DNA of 64,000 bases from Larkinella punicea (GTDB lineage: Bacteria; Bacteroidota; Bacteroidia; Cytophagales; Spirosomataceae): positions 1 to 64,000 of the forward strand of contig NZ_QOWE01000014.1 in the NCBI RefSeq assembly GCF_003334855.1, written 5' to 3'. This document shows, piece by piece, positions 50,487-59,624 of the stretch. The position numbers were made by a program, and so were the translations under genes. The notes below the pieces were generated by a model. It was not told the origin of the DNA, searched no databases, and worked only from the letters and a program-made list of their open reading frames with translations. Numbering within the stretch: the first letter of the stretch is position 1; each line of letters opens with the position of its first letter.

Positions 50487-53006
50487 ATGCGCTTATTCAC
50501 CTTACTAACCCTCCTCTTTTTCGGCTTCATTCCCACGGAGACGCCGAATCTGGACAATTCGACCTTACGCGGAAAACCGTTTAACAACATCACGCTGGAA
50601 GCCTCGCTCAAGCCGTTCAAGAAAAACGACAAGGCCTATATTCAGCAGGTGGCAACGGAACTCTTCACCCAGTGGCAATCGCTCCTGCGGCATACCGACA
50701 CGGTTTCGGTGATGCTCTGGACGTCGGACGGATCGGAGATTCTGGACTACAAAGGCGACCTGCAACAGCCGCTGGAGTGGGCGCGGTACATCGGCAATCC
50801 CAACACGCAGCACGAAGTCGGGTCGGGGCCGAAGGAATTGTCGCTCCACGAACGCGCTTACCTGTATATGGAAAACCCGCCCCGGTTTACCTACGGCGAC
50901 CTGAAATTCATCATCCAGACTCTGAAGGAAACCGGGCAAAAAATCACCGGTAAACCCGTGATGATTGGGGCCACGTTCGATCCGGGTCCAGAGTTTGCCA
51001 AGTCGGAGTTCAAGTACAAAAAACACCCGGAAATTCTGGGCGGCAACGCGATGGGCCACAAAACGATGGTCAGTTGCTACTCAACGCTGAACGCCGATAC
51101 GGATTCGTACGCCGGTTTTCCGAAAGGCATTCCGGCCAATACGCCCTTTGGCACGTTTCTGGGTCGTCAGAGTCAACATTTTCTGACCGATCTAGGTTAC
51201 GATTACATCTGGCTCAGCAACGGTTTTGGCTTTGGCGTTGAAGGCTGGTCGTCCACGGGCGCGACGTTTACGGGCAAAGCGTTTTTGCCGGAAAAGCTCG
51301 CGAATACGAAAGAACTGATTGCCGGTTTCTGGAACCTGTTTCGGAAAGAATGCCCGAATTTTCAGATCCAGACGCGCGGGACGAACCTCTCCACCGGTGC
51401 GGATCTGGCGCGCGACGGCGTCGATCTGAAGCAGATTTACGGCGGGAAATACAACATGCTGCCTCCACCCAATTCGCCCTGGGCCGCTCTGGACGGCGAT
51501 TTTGGGCTGGAAATGGTCGGTTATATGTCGCGCATGGCCGAGCTGCCCGACGAGCGGTATCTGTTCCGGTATTACACCCACGATCCGTGGTGGGTCAACA
51601 GCCCGTGGCTTGATCGGTACGGGCAGGAACCGCACGACATTTACCTGCCGCTTTCGGTGGCCCGCATCAACGCCAAAGGCGAAATCCGGCTGCCGACGCA
51701 CCTGAATTTTCTGACCGCCGACAACTCCTACGGCGAGATGCCCGCACAGGTGCCCGACGAGGTGACACCCCACATTCTGAAAGCCCGCTACGATTCGCCC
51801 ACGGCTCCGGGGCCGCTGGTGTGGGTCTATCCATTTGAGGAATACCACACCTGGGCCTACAAACAACCGGACCGACTGCCGGAAATCTACTACGGCGACT
51901 GGCTCATCCGGCAGGCCATCAACAACGGTTTTCCGCTCAACACCATCATTTCGACCACTTCTTTCCAGAAAGTCGTTACCGAAAAACCGGCCTATTTTGA
52001 CGAATCGATTCTGGTGTCCATCGTGCCGGAAGCCGGTTCTGCGCTCGAAAAAAAGCTGATCGACTTTGTGCAGAATGGCGGCAAACTGCTCGTTTACGGC
52101 CCCGCCGACCACGCCGGTGTTGCCTTTCTGAATCTGCTGAATCTTCAGAACACCAAAGCCCTTGAAGGCGAATTCCAAGTCAAATCGACCATTACGCTGG
52201 ATCAACTGACCAAACCGTACCCTAACAAAATCGTGCATCAGGCGCTGTTTTCTGGGGGCGGTGTGGCTACACAGGTGAAAAACAAAACCGATTCCGGGAC
52301 CAAAGTGCTGGCAAAAATGACCCAGACCAGGAGCGAACGCGACGTGGTTTGGGTGCGTGAAAACCAGGCGTGGAAAGGCGGAAAAGTGGCCTACGTGCGC
52401 GGTACCAATTCGAGCAAGTTTACGGGCGGAAAACTCCTGACGCCCGACAATCCCGAGGAGTTGTTCACGGGGCCGTTGCTGATGCGGTATGTGCTGAACG
52501 AATTCGGAATCGATTACCGGGTCGACAAGCGGAATCCCTCGGTGAAAAACCCGGTATTGACCATTTCACGCAGCAGCAACGGTTTTATATTCTCCGGCTA
52601 TTGCCCGAACACGACCATCACCCACCGGTTTAAGCTGCCGCAGGGCGCGCCCATTCTGACGGGTTACGAAACCGAACTGGCCAATGGGTATTCGGTGTAT
52701 GCGATGCCCAAAGCCTGGCACCGCGAAAGCCGCTTTTTTGTCGAGCAGGCTGAGGGCATGGTTTCGTGTCAGGAAATGACGTCGGGCGTCAAACACATGA
52801 AACGCTGCATGCGGTTGACGGGTCTGAAAAACGCCACGGTGCGGATTTATCCGGACGACGAGGTGACGGAGCAGGGTCTGAACGTCTACACGAATGCCAG
52901 TTATCCCTGGAAAAAAGGAAAAACCGCCTTCAAATCCGGCGATAAAAAGTACGGCAAACACTACGTCGTTGAAAACGTAAGCGGTGATTTAGTCGCGTTT
53001 TGGTAA
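50487..53006 (+). CDS. Exported hydrolase-like protein, unassigned family
   Basis: An 839-residue protein with an N-terminal signal (MRLFTLLTLLFFGFIP). I cannot assign a glycoside-hydrolase family. The first ~470 residues resemble a (beta/alpha)-barrel enzyme, with acidic and aromatic motifs such as FKKNDKAYIQ, MLWTSDGSEILDY, GATFDPGPEF, LSNGFGFGVEGW and YYTHDPWWVNSPW. Residues ~500-560 (VSIVPEAGSALEKKLIDFV, GGKLLVYGPADHAG) look like the GATase-like domain found in beta-galactosidase trimerisation and related enzymes. The C-terminal part is beta-rich. Position between susD and two rhamnosidases, in the same direction, strongly suggests action on the same glycan. Catalytic residues are not identified. 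Confidence 0.75.
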   Translation: MRLFTLLTLLFFGFIPTETPNLDNSTLRGKPFNNITLEASLKPFKKNDKAYIQQVATELFTQWQSLLRHTDTVSVMLWTSDGSEILDYKGDLQQPLEWARYIGNPNTQHEVGSGPKELSLHERAYLYMENPPRFTYGDLKFIIQTLKETGQKITGKPVMIGATFDPGPEFAKSEFKYKKHPEILGGNAMGHKTMVSCYSTLNADTDSYAGFPKGIPANTPFGTFLGRQSQHFLTDLGYDYIWLSNGFGFGVEGWSSTGATFTGKAFLPEKLANTKELIAGFWNLFRKECPNFQIQTRGTNLSTGADLARDGVDLKQIYGGKYNMLPPPNSPWAALDGDFGLEMVGYMSRMAELPDERYLFRYYTHDPWWVNSPWLDRYGQEPHDIYLPLSVARINAKGEIRLPTHLNFLTADNSYGEMPAQVPDEVTPHILKARYDSPTAPGPLVWVYPFEEYHTWAYKQPDRLPEIYYGDWLIRQAINNGFPLNTIISTTSFQKVVTEKPAYFDESILVSIVPEAGSALEKKLIDFVQNGGKLLVYGPADHAGVAFLNLLNLQNTKALEGEFQVKSTITLDQLTKPYPNKIVHQALFSGGGVATQVKNKTDSGTKVLAKMTQTRSERDVVWVRENQAWKGGKVAYVRGTNSSKFTGGKLLTPDNPEELFTGPLLMRYVLNEFGIDYRVDKRNPSVKNPVLTISRSSNGFIFSGYCPNTTITHRFKLPQGAPILTGYETELANGYSVYAMPKAWHRESRFFVEQAEGMVSCQEMTSGVKHMKRCMRLTGLKNATVRIYPDDEVTEQGLNVYTNASYPWKKGKTAFKSGDKKYGKHYVVENVSGDLVAFW

Positions 53007-53011
53007 AGATT

Positions 53012-53108
53012 ACCCCTAAATCCCCTAAAGGCCGGGCGGCCGGAGCCGGACTTTACGCATCCGGATGATGCTGAGTCCAAGTCCCCTTTAGGGGATTTAG
53101 GGGCAAAA
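53012..53108. repeat. Inverted repeat, CCCCTAAATCCCCTAAAGGGG family with 16-bp insertion, copy 2
   Basis: Left arm 53012-53053 has the word AAAGGGGACTT interrupted by the 16-bp CCGGGCGGCCGGAGCC. The right arm 53079-53108 (AAGTCCCCTTTAGGGGATTT, then AGGGGCAAAA) is uninterrupted. In copy 1 the insertion is of the same length but in the other arm. It lies between the unassigned hydrolase-like gene and the first GH106 gene. Confidence 0.85.
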
Positions 53109-53144
53109 TACATGATTTCCTAAACCCTTAACTACTTCCTCCCG

Positions 53145-55988
53145 ATGAAATTCACTTCCTGCCTGCTGGGGATTGGGCTTTTCGTTTCACTGGTTTCCTG
53201 CAACAAAACCGCATCCGAAACCGAAGCGATCAGCTATTCGACCTTAAAAGAAGGATTCAAAAATCCGCCCATTCAGGCCCGGCCCAAAGTGTACTGGTGG
53301 TGGCTGAACGGTTACGTCGATACACTCCGGTTGAAAGAAGAGTTGCTTGCCATCAAAAACGCCGGTTTGGGGGGCGTCGATCTGTTCGAAATCGGCCTGC
53401 CGCCCGCCAGCGACCCCAACCAGATCATTCCCGCCGGTCCGGCTTTCATGAGCGAAGAGTCGGTCAAAAACATTCAACTGGCGATTCGGGAAGCCGGTAA
53501 ACTGGACCTGGAAGTCGGGCTTAATCTGGCCAGTAGCTGGAACGCGGGCGGCAGTTGGGTTCAGCCCCAACACGCGGCAAAAACCATTTACTTCTCCAAA
53601 ACGACAGTACAGGGCGCGGGTGAACAGGCGGTCAAATTGCCCTTTCCAACCATCACGCCCGATAAAAAAGGAAACCCTAGACCCATTCAATACGGTGCCG
53701 ATGGCAAACCGGCGTACCACGAAGAAGTGGCCGTCATTGCCTTACCCGCCGGTCAGACGTCCCAACTGGACACCACGAAAATCATCAATGTATCGGCTTT
53801 TTTCGATGCCAAAACTGAACAACTGACCTGGAAGGCGCCGGCGGGTGCGTGGGATGTTTACCGGTATGTCTGCTCCAATTCCGGCGAGCAACTGATCCGC
53901 CCTACGCCCAATTCCGTCGGCCCGATCATCGACCATTTCGACTCCACGGCGACGCGGATGCACGTCATGTACTTCATCGACCGGCTGAAACCCGGAATCG
54001 GCGACTTCAGCAAATCGGCGTTAAAAAACTTGTATCTAGCCAGTTACGAAGCCAAGGAGTTTACCTGGACGCCCACCTTACCGGCGGCTTTCCGCAACCT
54101 TCACGGTTACGATCTTTATAAATTTCTGCCCGCGATCTACAACAAGGAATGGTACCAGTCGGAAGTGGCCAACAATTTTCAGTTCGATTTTAACAAAACG
54201 CTGTCCGAACTGATGATTAACAACCACTACCGGAAAGCCAAAGAAATCTGCAACAGCCACGGCTTGCAAATCATTTCGGAGTCGGGTGGGCCGGGCCATT
54301 TGCACCACATCCCGGTCGAATCGCTGAAAGCACTCGGGGCGCTGGATGTACCGCGTGGGGAATACTGGTACAACCGCGAATTTTTCATGGAAAACGACAA
54401 GGACAGTCTGGTAGACAAGATCTGGCTCGTGAAAGAGATTGCGGCCGCTTCGCACATTTACAAACGCGGGATCGTTGAAGAAGAGTCGTTTACGAGTTAC
54501 TGGGACTGGCAGGAAGGCCCGTCGGATCTGAAAGTGATTGCCGACCGCGCGTTCTGCGAGGGCATGAACCGGCTGGTGATTCACGGATTTCCGCACAATC
54601 CGGCAGAAATGGGCCATCCCGGCATCGCCTATTTTGCCGGTACGCATTACAACGACCGAACGACGTATTGGCCGAAAGTCAAACCGTTCAACGACTACCT
54701 GGGTCGGATTTCGTACATCCTGCAAAAAACCGCTTTCGTTGCCGATGTGCTGCATTATTACGGCGACAATGTCCCGAACCTGATTCCGCCCAAAAACACC
54801 TGGTTTTCGGTTGGACCGGGCTACGACTACGAAGTCGTGAATACGGAAGTTCTGATGCGCGATCTGACCGTCGAAAATGGCGAGTGGGTGCTGCCGGGCG
54901 TTGGGCGTTACAAGGTGTTGAGCATCGGAACGGAAGGACGAATCCCGGCTGAGGTTCGGGCGAAACTGAAAAAACTGGCGGAACAGGGCGGCCGTTTGGC
55001 GGACCAGAAACCGGCTTTGCCCATCCTGACCGAGCTGAAAATCCTGCCGGATTTCAGTTACGCCGACCAGAAAGCCGACCAGCGGGAAACGCCACTGGAT
55101 CACATTCATCACCGAAACGGCGATGTGGATTTTTACCTGATTCGCAACACCACGAATCAATGGGTTTCCCGCAATTGCTTCTTCCGTCAGGCGGACAAAA
55201 CGCCCGAAATCTGGAATCCGCTGACCGGCGAAACTGCTCCGGTGTCGGTGTATAAACAGGCAGATGGACGCATTCAATTGCCGGTTTCGCTGCCGCCGTA
55301 CGGAACGTATTTTGTCGTCTTTTCCAAAGAACCCGTACTGGCTCACTACAACGAAGTGACGGGTTCCGAGCCTAATCCACCGCATCTGGCCTTTACGCCC
55401 AATGGCCTGGCGTTTTTGCAGGCGGGGGCTTTCGAGGTAAAAAAAGAATCCGGTTTTGAGCAAATTGACAACAACCAACCCGCCGTAACGCTCACAGGTC
55501 CGTGGCAACTCCGCTTTCCCAAAGGCTGGGGAGCGCCCGAATCCGCCACCTTCCCGAAACTGATTTCCTGGACCGAATCCGATCAGAAAGGCATCCGGTA
55601 TTTCTCGGGAACCGGCACCTATCAAACGGTTTTTTCGTACAAACCGGCTTTCAAAACCGCTCAGAATCAACGAATTTACCTCGATCTGGGACGATTGTCG
55701 AAAGTTGGCGAGGTCTGGCTGAACGATAAACCGCTGGGCATCGTCTGGACGCCCCCCTACCGATTCGATATTACGGAGGTAGTCAAAACCGGTGAGAACA
55801 CGTTGAAAGTGGAAGTGGCCAACACCTGGTCGAACCGGCTGACGGGCGACGCGCTCACCGGCGAAAAGTTCACCAAAACCAACATCACCAAGGCCAATAA
55901 AAATCTGGTTCCGTGGGGCGAACTCCCGCTGATCGAGTCGGGTTTGCTGGGGCCAGTGACGATTCAGACGATCAAGACCATTCGTTGA
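53145..55988 (+). CDS. GH106 alpha-L-rhamnosidase, lipoprotein form
   Basis: A 947-residue glycoside hydrolase of family GH106 (PF17132), whose characterised members release alpha-L-rhamnose from pectic rhamnogalacturonan. The lipobox is in LFVSLVSC, so the enzyme should sit on a membrane. The family N-terminus is ARPKVYWWWLNGYVDTLRLK with GLGGVDLFEI, followed by barrel words (SSWNAGGSWVQPQHAAKTIY, ISESGGPGHLHHIPVES, EEESFTSYWDWQEGP, HGFPHNP). A C-terminal galactose-binding-like jelly roll ends it (IYLDLGRLSKVGEVWLND, KVEVANTWSNRLTGDALTGE). Its paralogue lies next, 94 bp downstream, and has a different export signal. Confidence 0.93.
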   Translation: MKFTSCLLGIGLFVSLVSCNKTASETEAISYSTLKEGFKNPPIQARPKVYWWWLNGYVDTLRLKEELLAIKNAGLGGVDLFEIGLPPASDPNQIIPAGPAFMSEESVKNIQLAIREAGKLDLEVGLNLASSWNAGGSWVQPQHAAKTIYFSKTTVQGAGEQAVKLPFPTITPDKKGNPRPIQYGADGKPAYHEEVAVIALPAGQTSQLDTTKIINVSAFFDAKTEQLTWKAPAGAWDVYRYVCSNSGEQLIRPTPNSVGPIIDHFDSTATRMHVMYFIDRLKPGIGDFSKSALKNLYLASYEAKEFTWTPTLPAAFRNLHGYDLYKFLPAIYNKEWYQSEVANNFQFDFNKTLSELMINNHYRKAKEICNSHGLQIISESGGPGHLHHIPVESLKALGALDVPRGEYWYNREFFMENDKDSLVDKIWLVKEIAAASHIYKRGIVEEESFTSYWDWQEGPSDLKVIADRAFCEGMNRLVIHGFPHNPAEMGHPGIAYFAGTHYNDRTTYWPKVKPFNDYLGRISYILQKTAFVADVLHYYGDNVPNLIPPKNTWFSVGPGYDYEVVNTEVLMRDLTVENGEWVLPGVGRYKVLSIGTEGRIPAEVRAKLKKLAEQGGRLADQKPALPILTELKILPDFSYADQKADQRETPLDHIHHRNGDVDFYLIRNTTNQWVSRNCFFRQADKTPEIWNPLTGETAPVSVYKQADGRIQLPVSLPPYGTYFVVFSKEPVLAHYNEVTGSEPNPPHLAFTPNGLAFLQAGAFEVKKESGFEQIDNNQPAVTLTGPWQLRFPKGWGAPESATFPKLISWTESDQKGIRYFSGTGTYQTVFSYKPAFKTAQNQRIYLDLGRLSKVGEVWLNDKPLGIVWTPPYRFDITEVVKTGENTLKVEVANTWSNRLTGDALTGEKFTKTNITKANKNLVPWGELPLIESGLLGPVTIQTIKTIR

Positions 55989-56048
55989 GTCGCTACCCTG
56001 TCAGCGGTCGAAGACCCTGACAGCGGTAGCGACCGCCCTGACAGCGAC
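55989..56048. repeat. CCTG(T/A)CAGCG repeat cluster between the GH106 genes
   Basis: Three copies of CCCTG(T/A)CAGCG lie within 60 bp, the first in a segment (GTCGCTACCCTGTCAG) that is repeated inverted at 56018-56034. It starts at the stop codon of the first rhamnosidase. A third palindrome type at the junctions of this locus. Confidence 0.7.
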
Positions 56049-56082
56049 TCTTCTCAAAGGTCTGATAAAAACAACTCATCGC

Positions 56083-58908
56083 ATGAAAACAGTATTGCTC
56101 TCTGTTGCCCTGACGCTTATAACGATCTTAGCCAATGGGCAAACCGCCACGCGTCAATCCATTCGCGACGGCTTCAAAAACCCGCCCCCGCAGGCCCGGC
56201 CCAAAACCTACTGGTGGTGGCTGAACGGCAACGTCGATACGACCCGGTTAAAGGAAGAACTGCGAGCCATGAAAACCGCCGGGATCGGTGGGGTGGATAT
56301 CTTTGAAATTGGTGTTCCGGTCTACAACAACCCCAACAACATGGTGAAAGCCGGGCCGGCTTTTATGGGGACGGAATCGCTGAAAGCGATCGAAATTGCC
56401 ATTCGGGAAGCGACCCGGTTAAAGCTGGAAGTGGGCCTGAATCTGGCCAGTAGCTGGAACGCGGGCGGTGGCTGGACGTCGCCCCAACACGCGGCCAAAT
56501 CGATTTATGTTTCGAAGCTGACGGTGGAGGGGGCCTCACAAAAAACCATCAAACTCCCCTTCCCGGTCATTGCCAAAACCGATGCCAAGGGCAAACCGCT
56601 GCTCATCGAATTTGGCGCGGATGGCAAACCGGTTTTTCACCAGGAGATTGCCGTGGTTGCGCTGCCGGTGCGCGATAAAACCGGTTTTCTGGATACGACC
56701 CAAATCATTTCGCTCTCCCGGTATTTCGATGTTAAAAGCGAGATGCTGAACTGGACGGCTCCGCCCGGAAAATGGGAAATCCACCGCTACGTTTGTTCCA
56801 ATTCGGGCGAACCGTTAAAGTTGCCCAGCCCCAACTCCACCGGGCCGATTATCGACCATTTTGATTCGACGGCTACCCACGCCCATTTCCAGTATTTTAT
56901 CGACCGACTGAAACCACTTTTCGGGGATTTTTCAAAAACTGCCCTGAAGACCTTGTATCTGGCGAGTTATGAAGCCACCGGTTTTGTCTGGACGCCCTCA
57001 TTACCGAAGAAATTCTTTCAACTAAACGGTTATTCGATCGACAAATTCTTGCCGGTATTGTTCGACAAGACGCTGTTCAGTCCAGAACGAACCGCCCATT
57101 TTCAGCAGGATTATAACCGGACGTTATCCGAACTGATGATCCAGAATCACTACCGGAAAGCCAAAGAAATTGCGAATCAGTACGGCCTGCAAATCGCGTC
57201 GGAAGCGGGCGGTCCCGGCCCTCCGCTGCACAACGTTCCGGTCGAAACACTGAAAGCGTTGGGGTCGCTGGACGTGCCGCGCGGGGAGTTCTGGAGCCGG
57301 TATCACTACTACGACGCCGACAGTGTGGACATCATGTGGCTGGTGAAGGAAGTGGCGGCAGCGGCCCACATCTACAAACGCCGGATGGTAGAAGAAGAAT
57401 CCTTCACGAGTTTTCACCACTGGCAGGAAGGGCCGTTCGACCTGAAATCCATCGCCGACCGCGCGTTTTGTGAAGGCATGAACCGCGTTGTTATTCACGG
57501 CTTTAGCCACAATCCGGAAGGCACCGGTTTTCCGGGCATCGTCTACGGAGCCGGCACGCATTTCAACACCAAGCAGACCTGGTGGTCGAAAGTAAAACCG
57601 TTTACGGATTACCTCGGCCGGATTTCGCACGTATTGCAAAACACGGACTTCGTGGCGGATGTGGTCTATTATTACGGCGATAAAGTCCCGAATTTTGTAC
57701 CGCCCAAAAACACCCGGTTTTCGGTTGGAGCAGGCTACGATTACGAGATTATCAACACGGATATTCTGCTCAATGACCTCACCGTAAAAAACGGAAAACT
57801 GACGTTATCGAATGGGGCCACGTTCAGCGTGCTGGCGTTGGGTGATGTGGAAAATCTATCGCCAAAAATCCGGGCCAAACTCCGGGATCTGGCGAAAAAA
57901 GGAGCGGTGATCAGTGGTACGAATTTTTCGAATGAAACCGCTTTGGCTTTGCTTAAAAAACGCAACATTGGGCCGGATTTTAGTTCTACGAATCTACCCT
58001 TATCTGCTTTGGATTTTGTTCATTACCGCCACCAGACTACGGATTTTTACCTGATTCGAAACACCACCGATCAGCCCCTTTCGGCCAACGTTTCATTTCG
58101 ACAAACGGGTAAAGCACCGGAAATCTGGAATCCGGTTACGGGTGAAATGGTGCCGGTTTCTGTTTTTAATCAGGAGAAACAACAGATTCGCTTACCGTTG
58201 AGCTTACCGGCGTATGGCTCCTGTTTTATCGTATTCAATCCGTCTGTCTCCAAACCGCCCTATACCGGTTTTGCCTCAGCCAATCCACTGCCGCTGTTTG
58301 AATACACACCCAACGGCTTGCGGTTTTTGCAACCGGGAACAGTCGAATTAACGAGCAAAAACACAGCGGCAACGAAGCGGATTAATACTGAAATCAGAAC
58401 GCAGGACATAACGGGAGCCTGGCAGCTTGGTTTTGCAAAAAATTGGGGGGCGCCGGAGTCGGTCACGTTGCCGAAACTCATCTCCTGGACGGAGTCCGAC
58501 CAACCCGGCATCCGGTATTTTTCGGGCATCGGCACCTACGAGAAAACGTTTTCCTTCTCCCCGACTTTTGATTTGTCACAGAACGAGCGAGTCTTTTTAA
58601 ATCTGGGAAAATTGTCGGAACTAGCGGATGTTTGGCTAAACGGCCAGCATCTGGGCATCAGTTGGGCCGAACCGCACCGTTTTGACATCACGAATTTGGT
58701 AAAAACCGGTGACAATACCTTGAAAGTGGAAGTGGCCAACACCTGGTCGAACCGGCTGACGGGCGATGCCATCACTGGCGAAAAGTTTACGAACACCAAC
58801 ATTGCCATTGGGTATAAAGGAACGCCCTGGAAACAGGTTCCGCTCATCGAATCCGGTTTATTGGGGCCGGTTACGATCCAAACCATCAAAACACAAGCCG
58901 TAAAATGA
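56083..58908 (+). CDS. GH106 alpha-L-rhamnosidase, secreted form
   Basis: A 941-residue paralogue of the preceding enzyme, alignable over its whole length (ARPKTYWWWLNGNVDTTRLK, SSWNAGGGWTSPQHAAKSIY, EEESFTSFHHWQEGP, KVEVANTWSNRLTGDAITGE). The N-terminus is a cleavable Sec signal (LTLITILANGQ) without a lipobox, so it is periplasmic or secreted rather than anchored. The pair may differ in linkage or in location. Its stop overlaps the start of the SGNH esterase by four bases (ATGA), so the two are translationally coupled. Confidence 0.93.
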   Translation: MKTVLLSVALTLITILANGQTATRQSIRDGFKNPPPQARPKTYWWWLNGNVDTTRLKEELRAMKTAGIGGVDIFEIGVPVYNNPNNMVKAGPAFMGTESLKAIEIAIREATRLKLEVGLNLASSWNAGGGWTSPQHAAKSIYVSKLTVEGASQKTIKLPFPVIAKTDAKGKPLLIEFGADGKPVFHQEIAVVALPVRDKTGFLDTTQIISLSRYFDVKSEMLNWTAPPGKWEIHRYVCSNSGEPLKLPSPNSTGPIIDHFDSTATHAHFQYFIDRLKPLFGDFSKTALKTLYLASYEATGFVWTPSLPKKFFQLNGYSIDKFLPVLFDKTLFSPERTAHFQQDYNRTLSELMIQNHYRKAKEIANQYGLQIASEAGGPGPPLHNVPVETLKALGSLDVPRGEFWSRYHYYDADSVDIMWLVKEVAAAAHIYKRRMVEEESFTSFHHWQEGPFDLKSIADRAFCEGMNRVVIHGFSHNPEGTGFPGIVYGAGTHFNTKQTWWSKVKPFTDYLGRISHVLQNTDFVADVVYYYGDKVPNFVPPKNTRFSVGAGYDYEIINTDILLNDLTVKNGKLTLSNGATFSVLALGDVENLSPKIRAKLRDLAKKGAVISGTNFSNETALALLKKRNIGPDFSSTNLPLSALDFVHYRHQTTDFYLIRNTTDQPLSANVSFRQTGKAPEIWNPVTGEMVPVSVFNQEKQQIRLPLSLPAYGSCFIVFNPSVSKPPYTGFASANPLPLFEYTPNGLRFLQPGTVELTSKNTAATKRINTEIRTQDITGAWQLGFAKNWGAPESVTLPKLISWTESDQPGIRYFSGIGTYEKTFSFSPTFDLSQNERVFLNLGKLSELADVWLNGQHLGISWAEPHRFDITNLVKTGDNTLKVEVANTWSNRLTGDAITGEKFTNTNIAIGYKGTPWKQVPLIESGLLGPVTIQTIKTQAVK

Positions 58909-59624
58909 GAAAAGTGACTGGTTTTCTTATTGCTTTAATACTGAATTTCGCCGGTGTTTCAAAGGCGCAAAACCCGGCCATTGCCGATCCGGCGACGTAT
59001 TTGGCCGATTTACAAAAGGAAATGGTGATCGAGTGGCCGAAAAACCGGACGATCAACCTGGTTTTTCACGGCCATTCGGTGCCCGCTGGATACTGGCACA
59101 ACCACGAAGTCCACACGCTGGAATCGTATCCGAATCTGGTGCTGACGAAACTGAAAGAACGCTATCCGTATGCGGTGATCAACGTGATTGTGACGGCGAT
59201 TGGTGGGGAAAATTCAGTGAAAGGTCAGGAACGGTTTGAACGGGATGTTTTGGTACATAAACCGGATGTTCTGTTCATCGACTACGCCCTCAACGACCGG
59301 GGAGCCGGATTGGAAAAAGCCAAAGAAGCCTGGGAGAAAATGATTCAGTCGGCGCTTTCCAAAAATATAAAAATCATTTTACTGACACCTTCACCCGATC
59401 AGCGGGTCGATATTCTGGCCGCCGGAAATCCGCTGGAACAGCACACCAATCAGATTATAAAACTGGCCGAAACGCACCACATCGGACTGGTCGATTCGTA
59501 TGCACAATTCAAAAAAATCACTACGAAAGGTGATTTAGTGAAGTATATGTCGCACGTTAATCATCCCAACCTGGAAGGGCATCAACTGATTACCAACGAA
59601 TTGGTCAAGTGGTTTACGAAGTGA
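58905..59624 (+). CDS. SGNH/GDSL hydrolase, putative carbohydrate esterase
   Basis: A 239-residue exported esterase (signal ILNFAGVSKA). Block I is HGHSVPAGYW with the nucleophile Ser, block II is GGENS, block III has DYALNDRG and block V is NHPNLEGHQ with the catalytic His. Coupling to a GH106 gene suggests it removes acetyl groups from rhamnogalacturonan before the rhamnosidase acts, as rhamnogalacturonan acetylesterases do; not proven here. The stop overlaps by 11 bp the stop of the convergent GntR gene. Confidence 0.87.
   Translation: MRKVTGFLIALILNFAGVSKAQNPAIADPATYLADLQKEMVIEWPKNRTINLVFHGHSVPAGYWHNHEVHTLESYPNLVLTKLKERYPYAVINVIVTAIGGENSVKGQERFERDVLVHKPDVLFIDYALNDRGAGLEKAKEAWEKMIQSALSKNIKIILLTPSPDQRVDILAAGNPLEQHTNQIIKLAETHHIGLVDSYAQFKKITTKGDLVKYMSHVNHPNLEGHQLITNELVKWFTK

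Noticed and set aside
54078-55670. 530-codon frame antisense to the first GH106 gene
   Set aside because: Shadow of an intact, clearly conserved rhamnosidase gene.
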